A DNA stretch of 64,000 nucleotides from Turritopsis dohrnii (GCA_027922465.2 BQMF02000298.1:62001-126000), one strand, 5' to 3'; positions 1 to 11,750 are shown, counted from the first letter of the stretch. Notes: generated by a model from the letters alone, not told the origin. A program made the numbers and translations.

Positions 1-3000
1 ATGATCGTATCTGGATAAAAAGGTAAGATTTAACTAATTTTAAATTTAATCTTCAATGTGACTTTTTCAAAAATTCCGTGAAACCTAAAACCATTTTCCA
101 TATTTTAAGTCAAAGAATGAGGATGGAAATGATAAAAAAAATGACTGAATGAACAGACATGCATAAACATAAACTCAAAGCCATCAGTAGCCATTAAAAA
201 TAAAAATAAGTCATGTCTTAGCAGAACGTTAGCTTTATAAAGAGTTGGGTAAGGAAAATATCTGCTTGAGTGATGTCGGTCGGGCAGAATGACCGGGAGG
301 ATCTTTTTTCTTGCTAGTCAAACGCGTTGACCGGCCGTTATTTTTAGCCCAATGATACAACTCATAGTTCTTTCACTAATTATCACACCACTAATAACTT
401 TGGCATAGTGAGCAGAATGAAAACAATTACTGAATTACTCAAACAGGGAAAATAAAGTCTAGGGGTTCTATAAGTTGACTAAAAAACATTTTCCCTCCGA
501 ATTATGAAGAAATTAAAAAAAAAAACAATACTGTTTTTTCTTGTGCAGCTGAAAGCCGAAACAATTAACAACAGAAAAACAAACACTTTTTTACAAAGAG
601 ATACTCATTTAGCAGAAAAATATTTTTTTCCTAGACTGTAAAGTTTCAAAATATTGTTTCCTGATATTTCCTCATATTTCCGACGCACTTTTTATTATTT
701 TTTTGAAGTGTGTAGGAGTTTATTCATCTAACAACGCCAAAGAACTTGAACTTCTCGGTTAAAGCTTCTTAAAAAAGTCTGAAAGAACGAGGCATTACCT
801 GAACCTAACCCTCACTAACCCAAACAAATTTTACAAGGTTTACACCATAAAGTTTTTCAATTCTCCAACGGGAGAAAAACAAAATGAAATTTTTTCTATA
901 AAGAAAAATTGGGAAATTATAATTCTAAATGTATAACATATACATATAACTTTTCTTTTTCGTTCCGTTCCGGTCCGCGGGGAGGTTTCGAGAAGAGTAA
1001 TTCCGCCTATAGATTTTCAGCTTTCTAAACAAAAATTTATAGCTATTTATACATATAGTTGCTTATAGCTATACATAAAATTCAAAATGTCTGTTAGGTG
1101 GCAAGTGAAAAAATACATTATCACACAATCTCGTACCCAGGCACATTTATTTCTCTTCGATTTGAGAGTTATGTGAAACTATGTCTGACAAAACTAACAC
1201 CTTGCGTAATTATACTGTAATATACAACATATGTTGGTTTCGAAATTGTGTTGATGGAGAAATGCTATATAGTGAAATTTTTCTTTGTTCAATAATGACT
1301 GTTTAAAATTTGATGAAGTATGATATTCGAAATATGTGTTTTTATTTTTGTTTGTATGTATAGTATGATGTCGCAATGGTTTGTTTGATTTTTGTGGAGA
1401 TAAATATGGTTCAATTTGTTTGTTAGGTGTAATAGTTCTTACACGCGGCAAGAAAAAACACAAACGATATGGTAAGTCGAGTTTCCATCTTTCTCTTGGC
1501 AGAGCTTTGTAAAAAAGGAATTGCTTGCTTCCTTATTGAGGGAAACAGCAATTAGTTTAGGAGAGTATTGAAAAATTATTCAATTCACCTTGATGTTTAT
1601 TTCTACGTTAGTGACTTTCTTCCTACCAATTTCGGACGGAAGCTAGATGGAAATATTAAGGATAAAATATTCGTGTGTGTTTTGCATGAGAAATATTTTA
1701 GAACATTCCGTATTTCTACTAAAATGACATTCAGGGAAAAATTAATACATGTCGTAGTTTCAAAATGACCGGTGTAAAATTTATCCTTGGGAATGATGGG
1801 AGAATTTCAAGTGAAAAATGTCAAACTATCTAGTTCTAATCGCGTTGTAAACAAGCAGTCTCTTTTAAATATCACACAAACGCATCAAGGTTTTGTTAAG
1901 TATAAAGATCAACAAATTTCTTTGTTTCAACATGAAAATATTCTCATTCATTCGTCTCGTTTGAATCCAAAATATCGTGTTTACATTTCATCTTTCGGTC
2001 ATAGTTGAATAAATAAACATTAGATGAACTTTTAAATCATGAACATGAAGTATCAGCATGCCTTGGCTTGATGTACTTTTAACAATACCAAATCAAAATC
2101 ACATGACTCCAGTTCACATGATATAAATTTCCTAAATTTTCGCCGAGTGACTAACATTTTTTTTGCCGACTAACAACTTTTTTTTCAATTTCTTTTTTGC
2201 CGACCAATATTTTTTTTTATTTTATTTTATTTTTTTTTTTTTGTTGCCAATTCTTTCTCTTGGCTTATTCTTTGATTTCATAATGATATTAAAATTTTCA
2301 ACAAAAAGAACACGAATTACAACATTGTAAGAAGATGAAAGTGAAGACGAGGAAAGTGATGATGAAAATTTAATTGAGGTAAAATTGAACGACGGAGAGG
2401 GACAAACGTAGCCGGGTACGATTGAACAAGAAGGAAAAAAGAGTTAAGTGAACAGTTTAGGACCAAAGCAAAGAAGATGTGCAAATGCAGGAAAAAATAG
2501 TTATTAGATTTCTGCGTAAGCACGAAATCTGTTAAAACCGTCCGTGTTCTTGGTTCATTTTATTTTTCTCACTGTCCAAACCTAGCGTAATTACTATACG
2601 TCCGCGGTGCTTGTTTATGTCTAGTATGCAACCTCGTCAAAATGTCAATTCCCGTGAAAGAAAATTGCGTACATCCATTCTTAATTCATAATCGCATCCA
2701 TACCACAAAATATCTCTTGAATCGTTGCGAGATGATGACGAGCGAAAAAACAATACCGTTGTTGCGTATATGTTTTTTAAAAAATGATTGTTTTACAAGA
2801 ATGATATTTTGATGGAACGATGTTTTGAAATTCTTTCGAAATTCCTTTTCAATCAAGAAAGTAATGGCGTCAAACACTTAAAAATATTTCGCTTGATCCG
2901 TTGTTCTACTAATCTGTCTTTTGTATAAAAAAATCCGCAGAACTCAACAGTAATTTATATTTGTACAAAGCAAAGTAAGCCGATGTTTACATGGTTAACC

Positions 3001-3390
3001 GGACTGATTTTTCACCTTATGCACATGTTTTTCGTTTTTGTGCGTGGTAGGCAATGTCAGGCTGTCTTTTCTCATGTGAACCCAAAACAAAATCAGTCCG
3101 GTGAAATGAAGCAGCCTACTTTTCCGGACTAATGTTTCTCCATTCGAACACCCCCTAACACTTCTTACTTACAGAATTACCCGTCCCTATAATTCAGTTA
3201 AATCCCTCGTACAAACTAAAACTGCTACAAAGAATCGCTATAACTATTTGCTCTCGGATTGTACTGCTTTAAACTGTTGTTAGGGGGTCTGTTTAGTTGT
3301 AAACAAAATAATTAAATTATTTGCTCGAACAGACATTTTCGATCTGTTTAGTTTGTGAATTTTTAACGATCTTGTCTCGTTGAATTGTGG
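1..3390. other. Intergenic, no gene recognised
   Basis: AT-rich sequence with short chance open frames on both strands; none has a recognisable domain or a convincing splice context. The stretch 2155-2255 is low complexity: long T runs separated by two copies of a TTTTGCCGACYAAY word. I see no RNA gene or clear promoter. Confidence 0.5.
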
Positions 3391-3596
3391 TACAGTTGAA
3401 TCTCTAATTAACGGCCACCCCAATTAGCGGACACCTCTTATTAATGGCCAAAGGCATTTTGCACGAACAAATATATATTCAAAATCTTATATTAAGCTTT
3501 CTTATTTGTGGGCAGTCATTTAGTGGACATTCTAATTTGCACCAAATCGACTTCTTCGTATTCACGCTGTAATTAGGGGATAAATATAAAAAATAG

Positions 3597-4494
3597 CAAC
3601 CTCGTTCCCAGGGCTTCTTGCCTTTTTGATATACGGACGGCGGCGAAGAGCAGCAACCATTGTTGCCATAGCAAGGGGTTGCTTAGTTTTACCCGCTCTT
3701 TCAAAATTTTTTTGCTCCAGGCTAGAAAGTGGCATTGAAACAATTTCATCATATGTTTCGCTGTATACTGAAGAATATTTTATATCTTGTGATTCAGCAG
3801 CATTTTCTTCAGTTTGAATATCTGTGATGTCTAGCATTGGTTGTACATTGCTGCAACCGAAAGATAGCTTTTCCTTGGTTTACTTTCATGATTTTGCAGT
3901 ACAGGGAAAGTTTGTTCAGTTTTATCTCCAGTAGTAGGAGATAGATGTAATCTTTTGACTGAAACCTTTTGTTCTGTTTGTATATATTGGCACGATTGGC
4001 GAAATACCCATATCTTATTTACAAAGTTTTCACATTTTCTGCAAATTGTAGTTGTTAGAAAGTCATTTTCGTTCATTACAACTCCTGTTGCACTGGAAAT
4101 TTTCCCACCAAGGTTCTTTTCTTTTCCTATTTTGGAGAACGTTCGTACCAAATGATTGTTGTTGGTTGAAACTCCACATAGTTGACAATCTGATTTTGAT
4201 ACAACATTCTTCCTATTATAAATCTTCTTAGGTGTAACTTAAGCCATATGTTTCTATTAGGGTAATATATACAGAGGAATACTTATAATATCAATAAACT
4301 AAACACTTTCAGTTTCATTTTTCGTGATTTGACATTATTTTGTCCTCAAACTACTCGACTTGACTCGCCGCATAATTTGCATTAATTAATAATGAATGTG
4401 GCCAATCAGATTGTGTATTCGACCGGCCGATGCCAGGGCTTTCTTCGCCGCCGTCCGTATATCAAAAAGGCAAGAAGCCCTGGGAACGAGGTTG
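3597..4494. mobile_element. 898-bp TIR element with 9-bp target duplication
   Basis: Perfect 53-bp terminal inverted repeats lie at 3597-3649 and 4442-4494, beginning CAACCTCGTTCCCAGGGC. The element is bracketed by the direct repeat AAAAAATAG at 3588-3596 and 4495-4503, a clean target duplication. A length of 8-9 bp fits hAT, P or Merlin transposases; I cannot choose between them. The interior carries minus-strand open frames (next entry) but no transposase, so it is non-autonomous, possibly with a captured coding fragment. It sits inside the pogo-like element at 3393-4889. Confidence 0.85.
3831..4230 (-). pseudogene. Zinc-finger-like coding fragment inside TIR element
   Basis: A minus-strand frame ending at 3831 (106 codons from the ATG at 4151) extends open upstream of that ATG. 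It contains C-x2-C (CQLCG) upstream and a second pair ICRKCENF, followed by a basic segment KRLHLSP. Two spaced Cys pairs with this layout resemble ZAD-type or related treble-clef zinc fingers carried by transposon proteins. A second open frame (3562-3837, minus) reads out through the left terminal repeat and adds no recognisable domain. It is probably a captured exon or remnant transposon protein; the family call is weak. Confidence 0.35.
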
Positions 4495-4935
4495 AAAAAA
4501 TAGAGAAATTTGTCACATTTGTTTTTCATCACTTGAATAATTTTCAGTTTCTTTTACGAATTTATTTCCTATCCATTTCATCCCTTTTTGATGCCCAGTG
4601 CAAGTGTATCTCACAGTAATCACCAAGTGAGAAAAGAATTTGGTAGTAGGAAAAACTGTGCTTACACTTTGGATATGTTTACTGTATACGTGAAAATCAC
4701 GTAAGGGTGGATCAAAGAAAAATTTTAATCCATCTTGATCATCCAAAAAAACTCAATATCTCGATCCATTGACTCTTGCAATATTTTATTGATTGCCTTT
4801 ACTTTTATATATATATTTTTATATTCCTTATATTCCTTAACCAATAGGCCGACAAACCGACAAATGTTTCCTATTTAGGTATTCGACTGTAGTTGTATTA
4901 TGTGTTAGAAATAACTGGATTGTGGACACTGTTCT

Positions 4936-5043
4936 CAGTGGGCATAATTTGTTGAAAAATCACTGCGATGGAGTGTATTTCTATAGAAATATGCACACTA
5001 TTTCAATAAAACTGCTCTTTATCGCAGTGACTTTTGCCCACTG
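4936..5043. repeat. 108-bp fold-back MITE, CAGTGGGCA ends
   Basis: The sequence starts CAGTGGGCATAATTTG and ends ACTTTTGCCCACTG, and the inner parts (ATCACTGCGATGGAG and CTTTATCGCAGTGA) are also inverted, so nearly the whole unit folds on itself. A related copy occurs at about 25947-26068. Partial relatives carrying GTCACTGCGACAAAG or its complement occur near 10985-11062, 12930-13012 and 20170-20205, so it is a dispersed family in this genome. Confidence 0.7.
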
Positions 5044-5075
5044 GGTATGAACTGTTTTCAGACGTTTTTATTTAG

Positions 5076-5267
5076 GTAGGATCTAAGCCGTTCGTCCTTC
5101 AACTGCACAGAGGATGTTTCTTTCCTCTGATAAAACTCAAAGCAAACATAGCCATCTCAGATAAAACTGACTACTGCAATCGGCCTTTCCACATTTCATC
5201 TGAAGAAAATGAATATGATTCACTAAAAACGAATTTTCAAATAACATTCTCCATGTCTACTTTAGGT
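5076..5267 (+). other. Possible N-terminal exon of the GPCR
   Basis: An open frame without stops runs from just after an acceptor-like TTTATTTAG to a TAG at 5268, one base out of frame with the GPCR exon that follows. Its peptide has a hydrophobic patch (GCFFPLIKLK), cysteines (RGC, DYCNRPF) and ends near FQITFSMSTL, which looks like an extracellular leader running into TM1. A GTTAGT donor at 5266 could be joined in phase to AG at 5305 or 5308, but that intron would be only 40-43 bp. Alternatives are a frameshift or a separate upstream exon joined at the 5265 acceptor. Confidence 0.35.
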
Positions 5268-6716
5268 TAGTGCCAAAACATTACACTGGATCTTCAGTGT
5301 GCCAGTAGGTACAACAATTTCGATTATCGGACTGATCGGAAATATTATCTCCATCATAATCTGGCAACGTATCATCAAGTACAAACTGCGCGGGAACATC
5401 TCAACAGCTTTTTACCTGATCACACTGGGAATATGCGATATTGGTCTCCTAGTCTTCTTTTTGTTGACCGACACCCTAAAAACAGTGGAGAGCGTCGCCA
5501 ACACCTACGCCTATGCGGCATTTTTTTCCTGGTTTGGATATCCAGCGTTCTTTTTCTTCTTGGTGGCTAGTGTGTGGTTGGTCGTTGGAGTTACAATCAA
5601 TCGATTTATCATGACCGCTTTCCCAATAAAAGTTAGGGATCTTTATACAAGAAATCGCACGTACGCTAGCATCGCAGTATTTCTTGTCTTCTCTGGACTG
5701 GTAAACGTTCCCCACTTCTTCAACTTTCACCCTAAAGAAACTAACGGAACGTACAGAATTGCAGAAACAGAATATGGTTCCTCAGAGGGCGCAAAAAATT
5801 ACGAGTTTTGGGTGCACTGCATTATACTGATTTTGACGCCATGGTTTACGATTGCTGTGTTAAACGGCCTCATAATTTACAATTTGCTTCGACGGTTGGA
5901 CAAAAAAGGTGAGGTATTGGGACTTAATAGGATTAAGATTTCTCGTCTGGAAATAATGACCGCTATGTATAGTTGTATTAATTTTTACACTTACTTTATT
6001 ATGAAACTTCATCACTTTCTTGTTGACATCAAAAGGTCCTTGATGCTTACTTCTAACTGTGTAAAGAACTCTCATCGTTTTTATTCGTTTTGGTGCAATA
6101 AATTTAGGTTTGGCGCTTAGAATGTATAATGATGCTCTGTGATTATGACAGGTCAAAACATGTATTGAGTACCTTTGGCTTTTAAGCGACAAGTTTTAAA
6201 GATGACTTAGTTCAATAACTGGTCCAAAAGAAGGCGATGGTTTTTCGTTTATCGCATCGTGGCAGCGAAACATTTATTTTTTTTTTCATGATCTTTTTAA
6301 ATTTGTTTGAATGGTTTTATGTTTCTTTTACTGCAGCTTCAAAATCATACCATGATCATGGAAGTCGTGAACGTCAAATGACTCGAATGTTGCTCCTTGT
6401 CACATTCTCCTTTCTGATCTTACTGGCTTGGCAATGCATCACACAGTGTTTTTGGATGTTGCGGGTCGGAGAAAATGATGTTGTTAGTAACCAGTGGTTA
6501 ACTGTGGATTCAGCATTTGCAGCTGCAAAATTGGGTGTGATAATAAATTCATCAATCAACTGGATATTCTATTGCTTAAGTGGAAGCTTGTTCCGTAAAG
6601 AATTGATGAAGTTCTTCAACTCTTCCCCCAGAAGGCGCTCATCGATGAGTGATAAAAGCGAAAAGTCATCTGGTGCTACTGATTATTCATCAGTTATCGC
6701 AAACAGTCACGTGTAA
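5266..6716 (+). CDS. Rhodopsin-class G protein-coupled receptor, two exons
   Basis: Exon 5266-5908 encodes TM1 (SIIGLIGNIISIIIW), TM2, TM3 ending INRF in place of DRY, TM4, and TM5 into the third intracellular loop. Exon 6337-6716 encodes TM6 (MLLLVTFSFLILLAW) and TM7 with NSSINWIFY in place of NPxxY, then a Ser-rich tail ending SHV. The intron 5909-6336 has a GTGAGG donor and TTTCTTTTACTGCAG acceptor, and the split Ala codon keeps phase. The style resembles invertebrate FMRFamide/peptide receptors, so a peptide ligand is inferred. An N-glycosylation site (NGT) lies in extracellular loop 2. Odd: I see no cysteine at the top of TM3 or in loop 2, so the usual disulfide appears absent. The true N-terminus lies upstream; GTG at 5299 is not a believable start. 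Confidence 0.9.
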
Positions 6717-7164
6717 AGGAAGAGAGAGATTAACAAAACTCATGTGGCTCATGTGGGAACAACATGAAAGGTCCAAACAAACTTATGTAAGGCATAACTA
6801 ACCATGTAAATTGTAACAGAAAATGACGATTGGATTTGGGATTTAATATTGTATAGTCGAGTGCAAATAATATATCTATGATTTTATTTATGATGGAGAC
6901 AGTTTTGATTTTTTTTATACGGGAGCTGTAGTAGAATATCTCGAAAGCCTTTGAAGAAAATATACTGGTGTAGAGAATATTGGAAACTTTACAGCGCTGA
7001 TTGTAGGAAAGTATTTTTCTCCATAAGTTCCAAGTGAATCTTACAGGTGTGTTTTGCTGTCGGAATTTTAGATATTTAAAAGTGGAATTAAAAGTAAGAA
7101 CAATTCGGTGATCTTATCTCATTTGTTGTTTTTAAGCGTTAAAACGCGTATCTGTTGTAAGATA
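6717..7164. other. GPCR 3' region
   Basis: AT-rich sequence after the GPCR stop codon. No canonical AATAAA is seen close to the stop; AATAATATAT around 6865 is a weak polyadenylation candidate. No other feature is seen before the Helitron-like element begins. Confidence 0.4.
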
Positions 7165-8175
7165 TCTATATATTAATAGTCGATTCTCTGTCTGTCTGTC
7201 TGTCTGTTTGTTTGTTTGTTTGTTTGTTTGTTTGTAAGTCACGCAAAATGGTAGATTGAGTTGTGAGCGAAATTATTTCTTTTTTTGTGTGCGACGTGAG
7301 TTCGAAGCATATACATTGCAACCCCACTCGAGCGTGACTTTTTTTGGCTGATGAACTAATAGGAATAACGTTTCGTTTTTATTATTATTGTTAGTTTTAT
7401 ACTCCACGTTGACTTGGCTTTGAAAACAATACATCAACTAAATACAAAGAAACTAACTGATTAAACATTTTGGACAAAAAGCAGCAGTGGCAGAATGTGG
7501 CAGCATGTTTGCCAGTGTATCCTAATGTATCTATGCCTGACTGTCTGAGACGGGTAAACGTTTTTTTCGAGTAATCAAAATGCTTAAAACCGATAGGTAA
7601 AAAAAGAGTATCATGAAACAAGATATTTTTTTGCTTTTCTTTTAATAATTTAATTTCTTTTTCTAATTGTTTAGATCGAACGTTTTTTTTATTCACTTTA
7701 TTCATTTAGCACGTGCCTTTTTTTCTCTCCTCCCGTGTGATCTTTTTAAGAAGAGAAACCATTTTCCCCCTGTTTGATAGCACCCATGTTAGAGCGCGTA
7801 ACTTTTTTAAAACAAAAGCTAATAAAAAGTTGAAGTTTTTTCTCCTTACGGTTTGAGTGTATTGTTGTACTGATCAACGATTGTTTTAAAAAACAAAAGC
7901 TAATTAAAAGTTGAAGTTTTTTCTCCCTACGATCTGAGTGTATTGTTGTACTGATCAACGATTGTTTTAAAAAATAAATAAGTAACACATCATGAAATTT
8001 GGTTTTTTTTGGAACCATTGTTTAAACTGATATTTGATATTTGATTTCGAATCTGCCTCTGGCTGAACACAAGTTGTACGAGCCGTTTTTCAGGAAATAT
8101 GAGGTTTATTGGGGTCTCCGGGGTGACACAGAGCAGGTGCACATAGGCGGCGAGCGACGCCGCCTTGGCGGCTAG
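7165..8175 (+). mobile_element. Helitron-like non-autonomous element
   Basis: The 5' end begins TCTATATATTAATAG directly after an A. The 3' end is a hairpin GCCGCC-TT-GGCGGC (8159-8172) overlapping a terminal CTAG at 8172-8175 followed by T. TC start, 3' hairpin, CTAG end and insertion between A and T are the Helitron signature. Just inside the 5' end are (TGTC)n and (TTTG)n runs, then TCACGCAAAATGG, which recurs inverted in copies at 38 kb and 56-57 kb. The interior has an 81-bp direct repeat (about 7806-7973) and no Rep/helicase frame, so it would depend on an autonomous partner. Confidence 0.7.
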
Positions 8176-8636
8176 TGTTCAAATATTTATAAAAATGACT
8201 TTCTCGAATAGAAGCCGCGGCATATATACTTGTTATATTCGCTTCACATTGCATTTGAATTTGTGAAACCACTATAGTGAATATAAATTTGCTCTGAATA
8301 ATGCAAAGTTTTGGTTTTAACTGTTCCTACTGCCTGTGCTTTTACAGTGGCAAAAGTGCTTTTGTGGCTTTTTTTAATTTTTTTTCCAAAATTGCCGGTT
8401 CTATTCGAGGGCGGTTTCTATTCTAGAAAATACGGTATTACTTAAAAATGGAGATTATTAGCATTTTATTTACAATAAAATGACGAAATATAAAAAAAAC
8501 GTTTATCTTTTTGATGATGTCAACCTGGGACCCAGACATTCTAGAGCCTTTTAATGTAAAGGTATATTTTGAGATTGGGTACGATTTTTATCTCCATATT
8601 GTTCTTAACACAACTTAACACATTCTCCCCTTTCCA
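8176..8636. other. Spacer with a repeat end
   Basis: No gene. At 8400-8438 the sequence reads like one terminus of the dispersed repeat seen at 19047-19809 (TTCTATTCGAGGGCGG... ending AAATACGGTA), without a visible partner end nearby. Confidence 0.35.
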
Positions 8637-8800
8637 ATCTTATTACGGTAGCAGCGAAGCGAATACCGTATTAAAACACCCTTGGACTACTCCTCCTCCT
8701 CCTCCTCCTCCTCCTCCTACTACCGACCGAAATGGCAGTTTAGCCTGTGCAGCTTACCAATGTCGCTTCCGAAACTGCGTAAATTGCAACTAAAGAACGG
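8637..8800 (+). repeat. Dispersed repeat with (TCC)n core, copy 1
   Basis: The block runs from TTATTACGGTAGCAGCGAAG through ATACCGTATTAAAACACCC, a (CTC)n tract and CGACCGAAATGGCA. The same order occurs inverted at about 22400-22560. The open frame it contains (a Pro run flanked by YYGSS) is a by-product of the microsatellite and not evidence of a gene. Confidence 0.7.
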
Positions 8801-9737
8801 AGGCTAATAATTTTTATAACTATCAAAACATTCTTTATACGTTCTTTTAGTATTTTACCATAGATTCGCCATTAAATAAACATTTTCCTATTAAAAACAC
8901 GGTGGGGAACTTTAGTTGCACCTAATTTGAAACACGGTTAAAATAAACTTAAGCTTTGGTTTTGGAACGTCGAAGTTCGAAGCTCTCTTCTTCTTGCAGT
9001 TACAAAGATTCATCAAAATTCATAGAACTTAAACCTTTTAAAAGCATTTTACATTTTTTTATATTTTGTACGTGTGTATTTGGTTTGCTTGCCTACAAAA
9101 ATGTCTTGGATTAAAGTTGGAAACGGTTTTACTTCGTTTCTTATATTTTTAGATGACGTTTGTTTTTTTTTCTTTCCGGTCTTACAGCTTTCTTTTTATA
9201 AAAAAAGTTTCGTGTATTGTGCATATTTCTTTTGTTTGTATCAAATAGTTTTCTGGTGGTTTTAGTTAAGCCCTGTTTACACTTTTTCAAATGAAAATTG
9301 CCTTAATTTAAGCCTAAGAGATAAACAAAGTTCGACAAAGCTTCATGGGGCTTTCAGACTAATTAATTTAGAATCTTTTTATTTTTGTACATTGCGAGTT
9401 GAAATGCTGCTACCGTTTTGTGCCATTATGGCTCTTGTTCCCTTTGAAAGATTCGAAAATCTTCCGTAAATATTTAGTTAAAACTAAAATTTTATATAAT
9501 TCAAAACAGATTTATATTCACCATGGTAGTTTCACAAATTCGAAGGCAATGTGAAGCGAATAAATAAAATATAATAAATAAAATATTTTTCTTTTTTACT
9601 TGTAACAGACTAACAATTTTGTTATTACTGGCCTTATAAAAAGACATTGTAGTGGTGTAACTGAGTTAAACTTAGGGCAGGTGCGCTTTTCACTGTGCTT
9701 AAAACAAGCTAGTGTAAAGTAATAACACACTTCATAC
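8801..9737. other. Intergenic, nothing recognised
   Basis: AT-rich, no coding frame with recognisable content, no RNA gene and no paired terminal repeats that I can find. Confidence 0.45.
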
Positions 9738-10012
9738 CACGCCAGGAAATGCACAAACAACAATGTTTTATTATCCTAAAAAAGGTTATAGAAGAATGTG
9801 TGAAAATGTTTTACACAAAAGATATGTTCACAAAAATGTCAAAAAGAGCAATATCACTGTCGCCGTTCTCTTCTATGAAATGAAAACTTTTATATCAATT
9901 AGTTACACATCAAATATTCATGCAAACGTGGAAGAATTGTTGATAGAAAAACAAATAAAACTATATAAACTAATTCTTGTTGAGCAATTTTCCGATTATC
10001 GTGACACCTTCT
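9738..10012 (+). repeat. Interior relic related to the 19-kb element
   Basis: Diverged homology to the interior of the element at 19047-19809. Shared landmarks in the same order are AATGTTTT, GATGTTTTACACAAAA-like and AGATATGTTCACA words, GTCGCC(G/A)TTCT, ATGAAAACTTT, and GTGGAAGAATTTGTTGATAG with an ACAAATAAAACTAT tail. Terminal repeats are not visible here, so it is a truncated copy. Confidence 0.6.
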
Positions 10013-11191
10013 AAATTAAGTAAGATGGTAAGAGTTCAGGAGAAAGAAATAAGAACTTTTTTTATGTTCTGGATGGCGTTGGAGGTGAAAAATTTTATTT
10101 TTCGTTTATTTTTGTCGGACGGAATCGTTCAAAATAAATCGCAATTCCAGACAATTACAAACCAACATTAGGTATTTCAAGGTAAAATGATAATCTTTCT
10201 TATATACATCGATACTTCAGAAACATAAACATTTGGTAGTTGTCCTTTATTTTGCTATGAATGTGATTCGACTTTATTGTCGGACGAAAAAAAATAGGGA
10301 GCACTGACTTAAACGATTTTGTGAATGTGATCATAAAAAACATAATAAAAACCTATTTGAACCAATTTTATTTTTACGTGTCAGCGAGACATTTTTTTAT
10401 AACAGAGGCTATTGCATAACTTGAAAGTGAGGTAATACAGCGATTGAAAATTCTGTGTGTGGAAGTTTAAACATTCCTGCGCTTTAAAATTTTAAATGTA
10501 TTAGCAACTTCAAAACTGCTCTTAAAGGGCTTTCACCTATGACGTATGACGTGCGGCGCAATTTCAAATTGTTGTTAAAGTGTTTGCAGTTCTCCAACTG
10601 ATCACAAGGAAATATTTTATAAGCAAAATACTACACAAAAGCAGTTCAATTCTTATAAGGATCGTTTTGAAGCGCGGTAAATATCTTGCTTAACCTTCCC
10701 CAGCAAAGCATTTGAACAATTTTGTATTTGTACACGAAATTATACAAAACGTTAAAACGTTTTGTTGTTGAATGAAAGGAATTTTCTTTTCATCTGTATT
10801 TTGTAGATGATTATCAAAATAAAAAATGATAATATTTGTCGATGTTTAATAATAGAAATTTAATTTTATTGATGTAATTGACCCTGCAGGGAACTATACA
10901 TTTTCAGCTTTGATCGGAAGCGAGGTTGCTGAACTTTCAGTTTCAAGTGTATAGTTACTTATTCTTTCTCAAAATGATTTTGTTGTCAGCGCTGATCATA
11001 ACCAATAGGCAAAATTGTCAAACAGTCACTGCGACAAAGATATTTTTATTGAACGCCTGAGGGCGGTCACTCCCGTTGGCCCTGCGCGAGAAGTTATAGG
11101 TTAAGTAAAATGGTAGAGCAGTGAAAACAAGCCTCAATTTTCCATCTAATTCCCATAAATTCCAAATAAAATTAGTTTATGATATTGATGG
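10013..11191. other. Intergenic with a MITE relic
   Basis: No gene is supported. Around 10985-11062 a piece related to the CAGTGGGCA fold-back family is visible (AGTCACTGCGACAAAG). The rest is unremarkable AT-rich sequence. Confidence 0.4.
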
Positions 11192-11593
11192 CTGTTGTTA
11201 CACCGTCAAATGTAGTAACTCCGTCAAATGTAGCAAATTTTCTACGACAAATGTAATAACTCCGCTAAATGTGGTAAAAATCTCCGTCAAATGTAGTAAC
11301 GTTAAATGTAGTAAAAGTCTCCGTCAAATGTAGTAACATTAAATGTAGTAAAAATCTACGACAAATGTAGTAACTCCGTCAAATGTAGTAAACCTACGAC
11401 AAATGTAGTAAACACCTTTAAGTTTGGAATGAGCCATAATTAGGCCAATCACGTGAAGGTCTTCACCAGGTAACTTTTCAAGGGTTATCAGGTGGCTGCA
11501 TAATTTAAACCAAAATCGCAACCAAAATTACATTTGTCGTAGAAAATTTGCTACATTTGACGGAGTTACTACAGACGGTGTAGCAGCTGTTTT
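11192..11593. mobile_element. Inverted-repeat element with internal minisatellite
   Basis: Imperfect terminal inverted repeats of roughly 65-70 bp lie at 11192-11260 and 11525-11593 (GCTGTTGTTACACCGTC... versus its complement ending GACGGTGTAGCAGC). Between them the word TCCGTCAAATGTAGTAA is repeated in tandem with variants (CTACGACAAATGTAGTAA, CGTTAAATGTAGTAA). The ends plus subterminal repeats suggest a non-autonomous DNA transposon. No target duplication is obvious. Confidence 0.65.
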
Positions 11594-11750
11594 GTTTGCT
11601 TTTATGGATTCCCAAAAAAGAAATATTCTTTTTCAAACTACCCTTCACACATACAAAGCTTTTGTTAGATTGAGAAAATAATGTTTCACCTATTTGGATT
11701 TGAGAATAACCAGAAGAAAATGAAGAAATATTCAACTATCTTGAAATGTG

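Larger units (their letters stand above)
3393..4889. mobile_element. pogo/Tigger-like DNA element, interrupted
   Basis: The left end reads TA then CAGTTGAATCTCTAATTA, followed by AGCGGACACC, the style of pogo/Tigger termini. The right end reads ATTCGACTG then TA, roughly the inverted match of CAGTTGAAT. TA dinucleotides flank both ends, as expected for a Tc1/mariner/pogo target duplication. The middle is taken up by a second element (3597-4494). No transposase frame is visible, so this would be a non-autonomous copy. The pairing of the two ends is my inference; the match is short outside the first ten bases. Confidence 0.45.

Noticed and set aside
1194..2877. Several short open frames on both strands
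   Set aside because: AT-rich codons, no domain, no splice context, overlapping frames on both strands; they look like chance.
5299..5301. GTG as the GPCR start codon
   Set aside because: The frame is open upstream to an acceptor at 5265 and nuclear animal genes rarely start at GTG.
8569..8793. Proline-run protein
   Set aside because: The run is a translated (CTC)n microsatellite in a dispersed repeat, and the start is a TTG.
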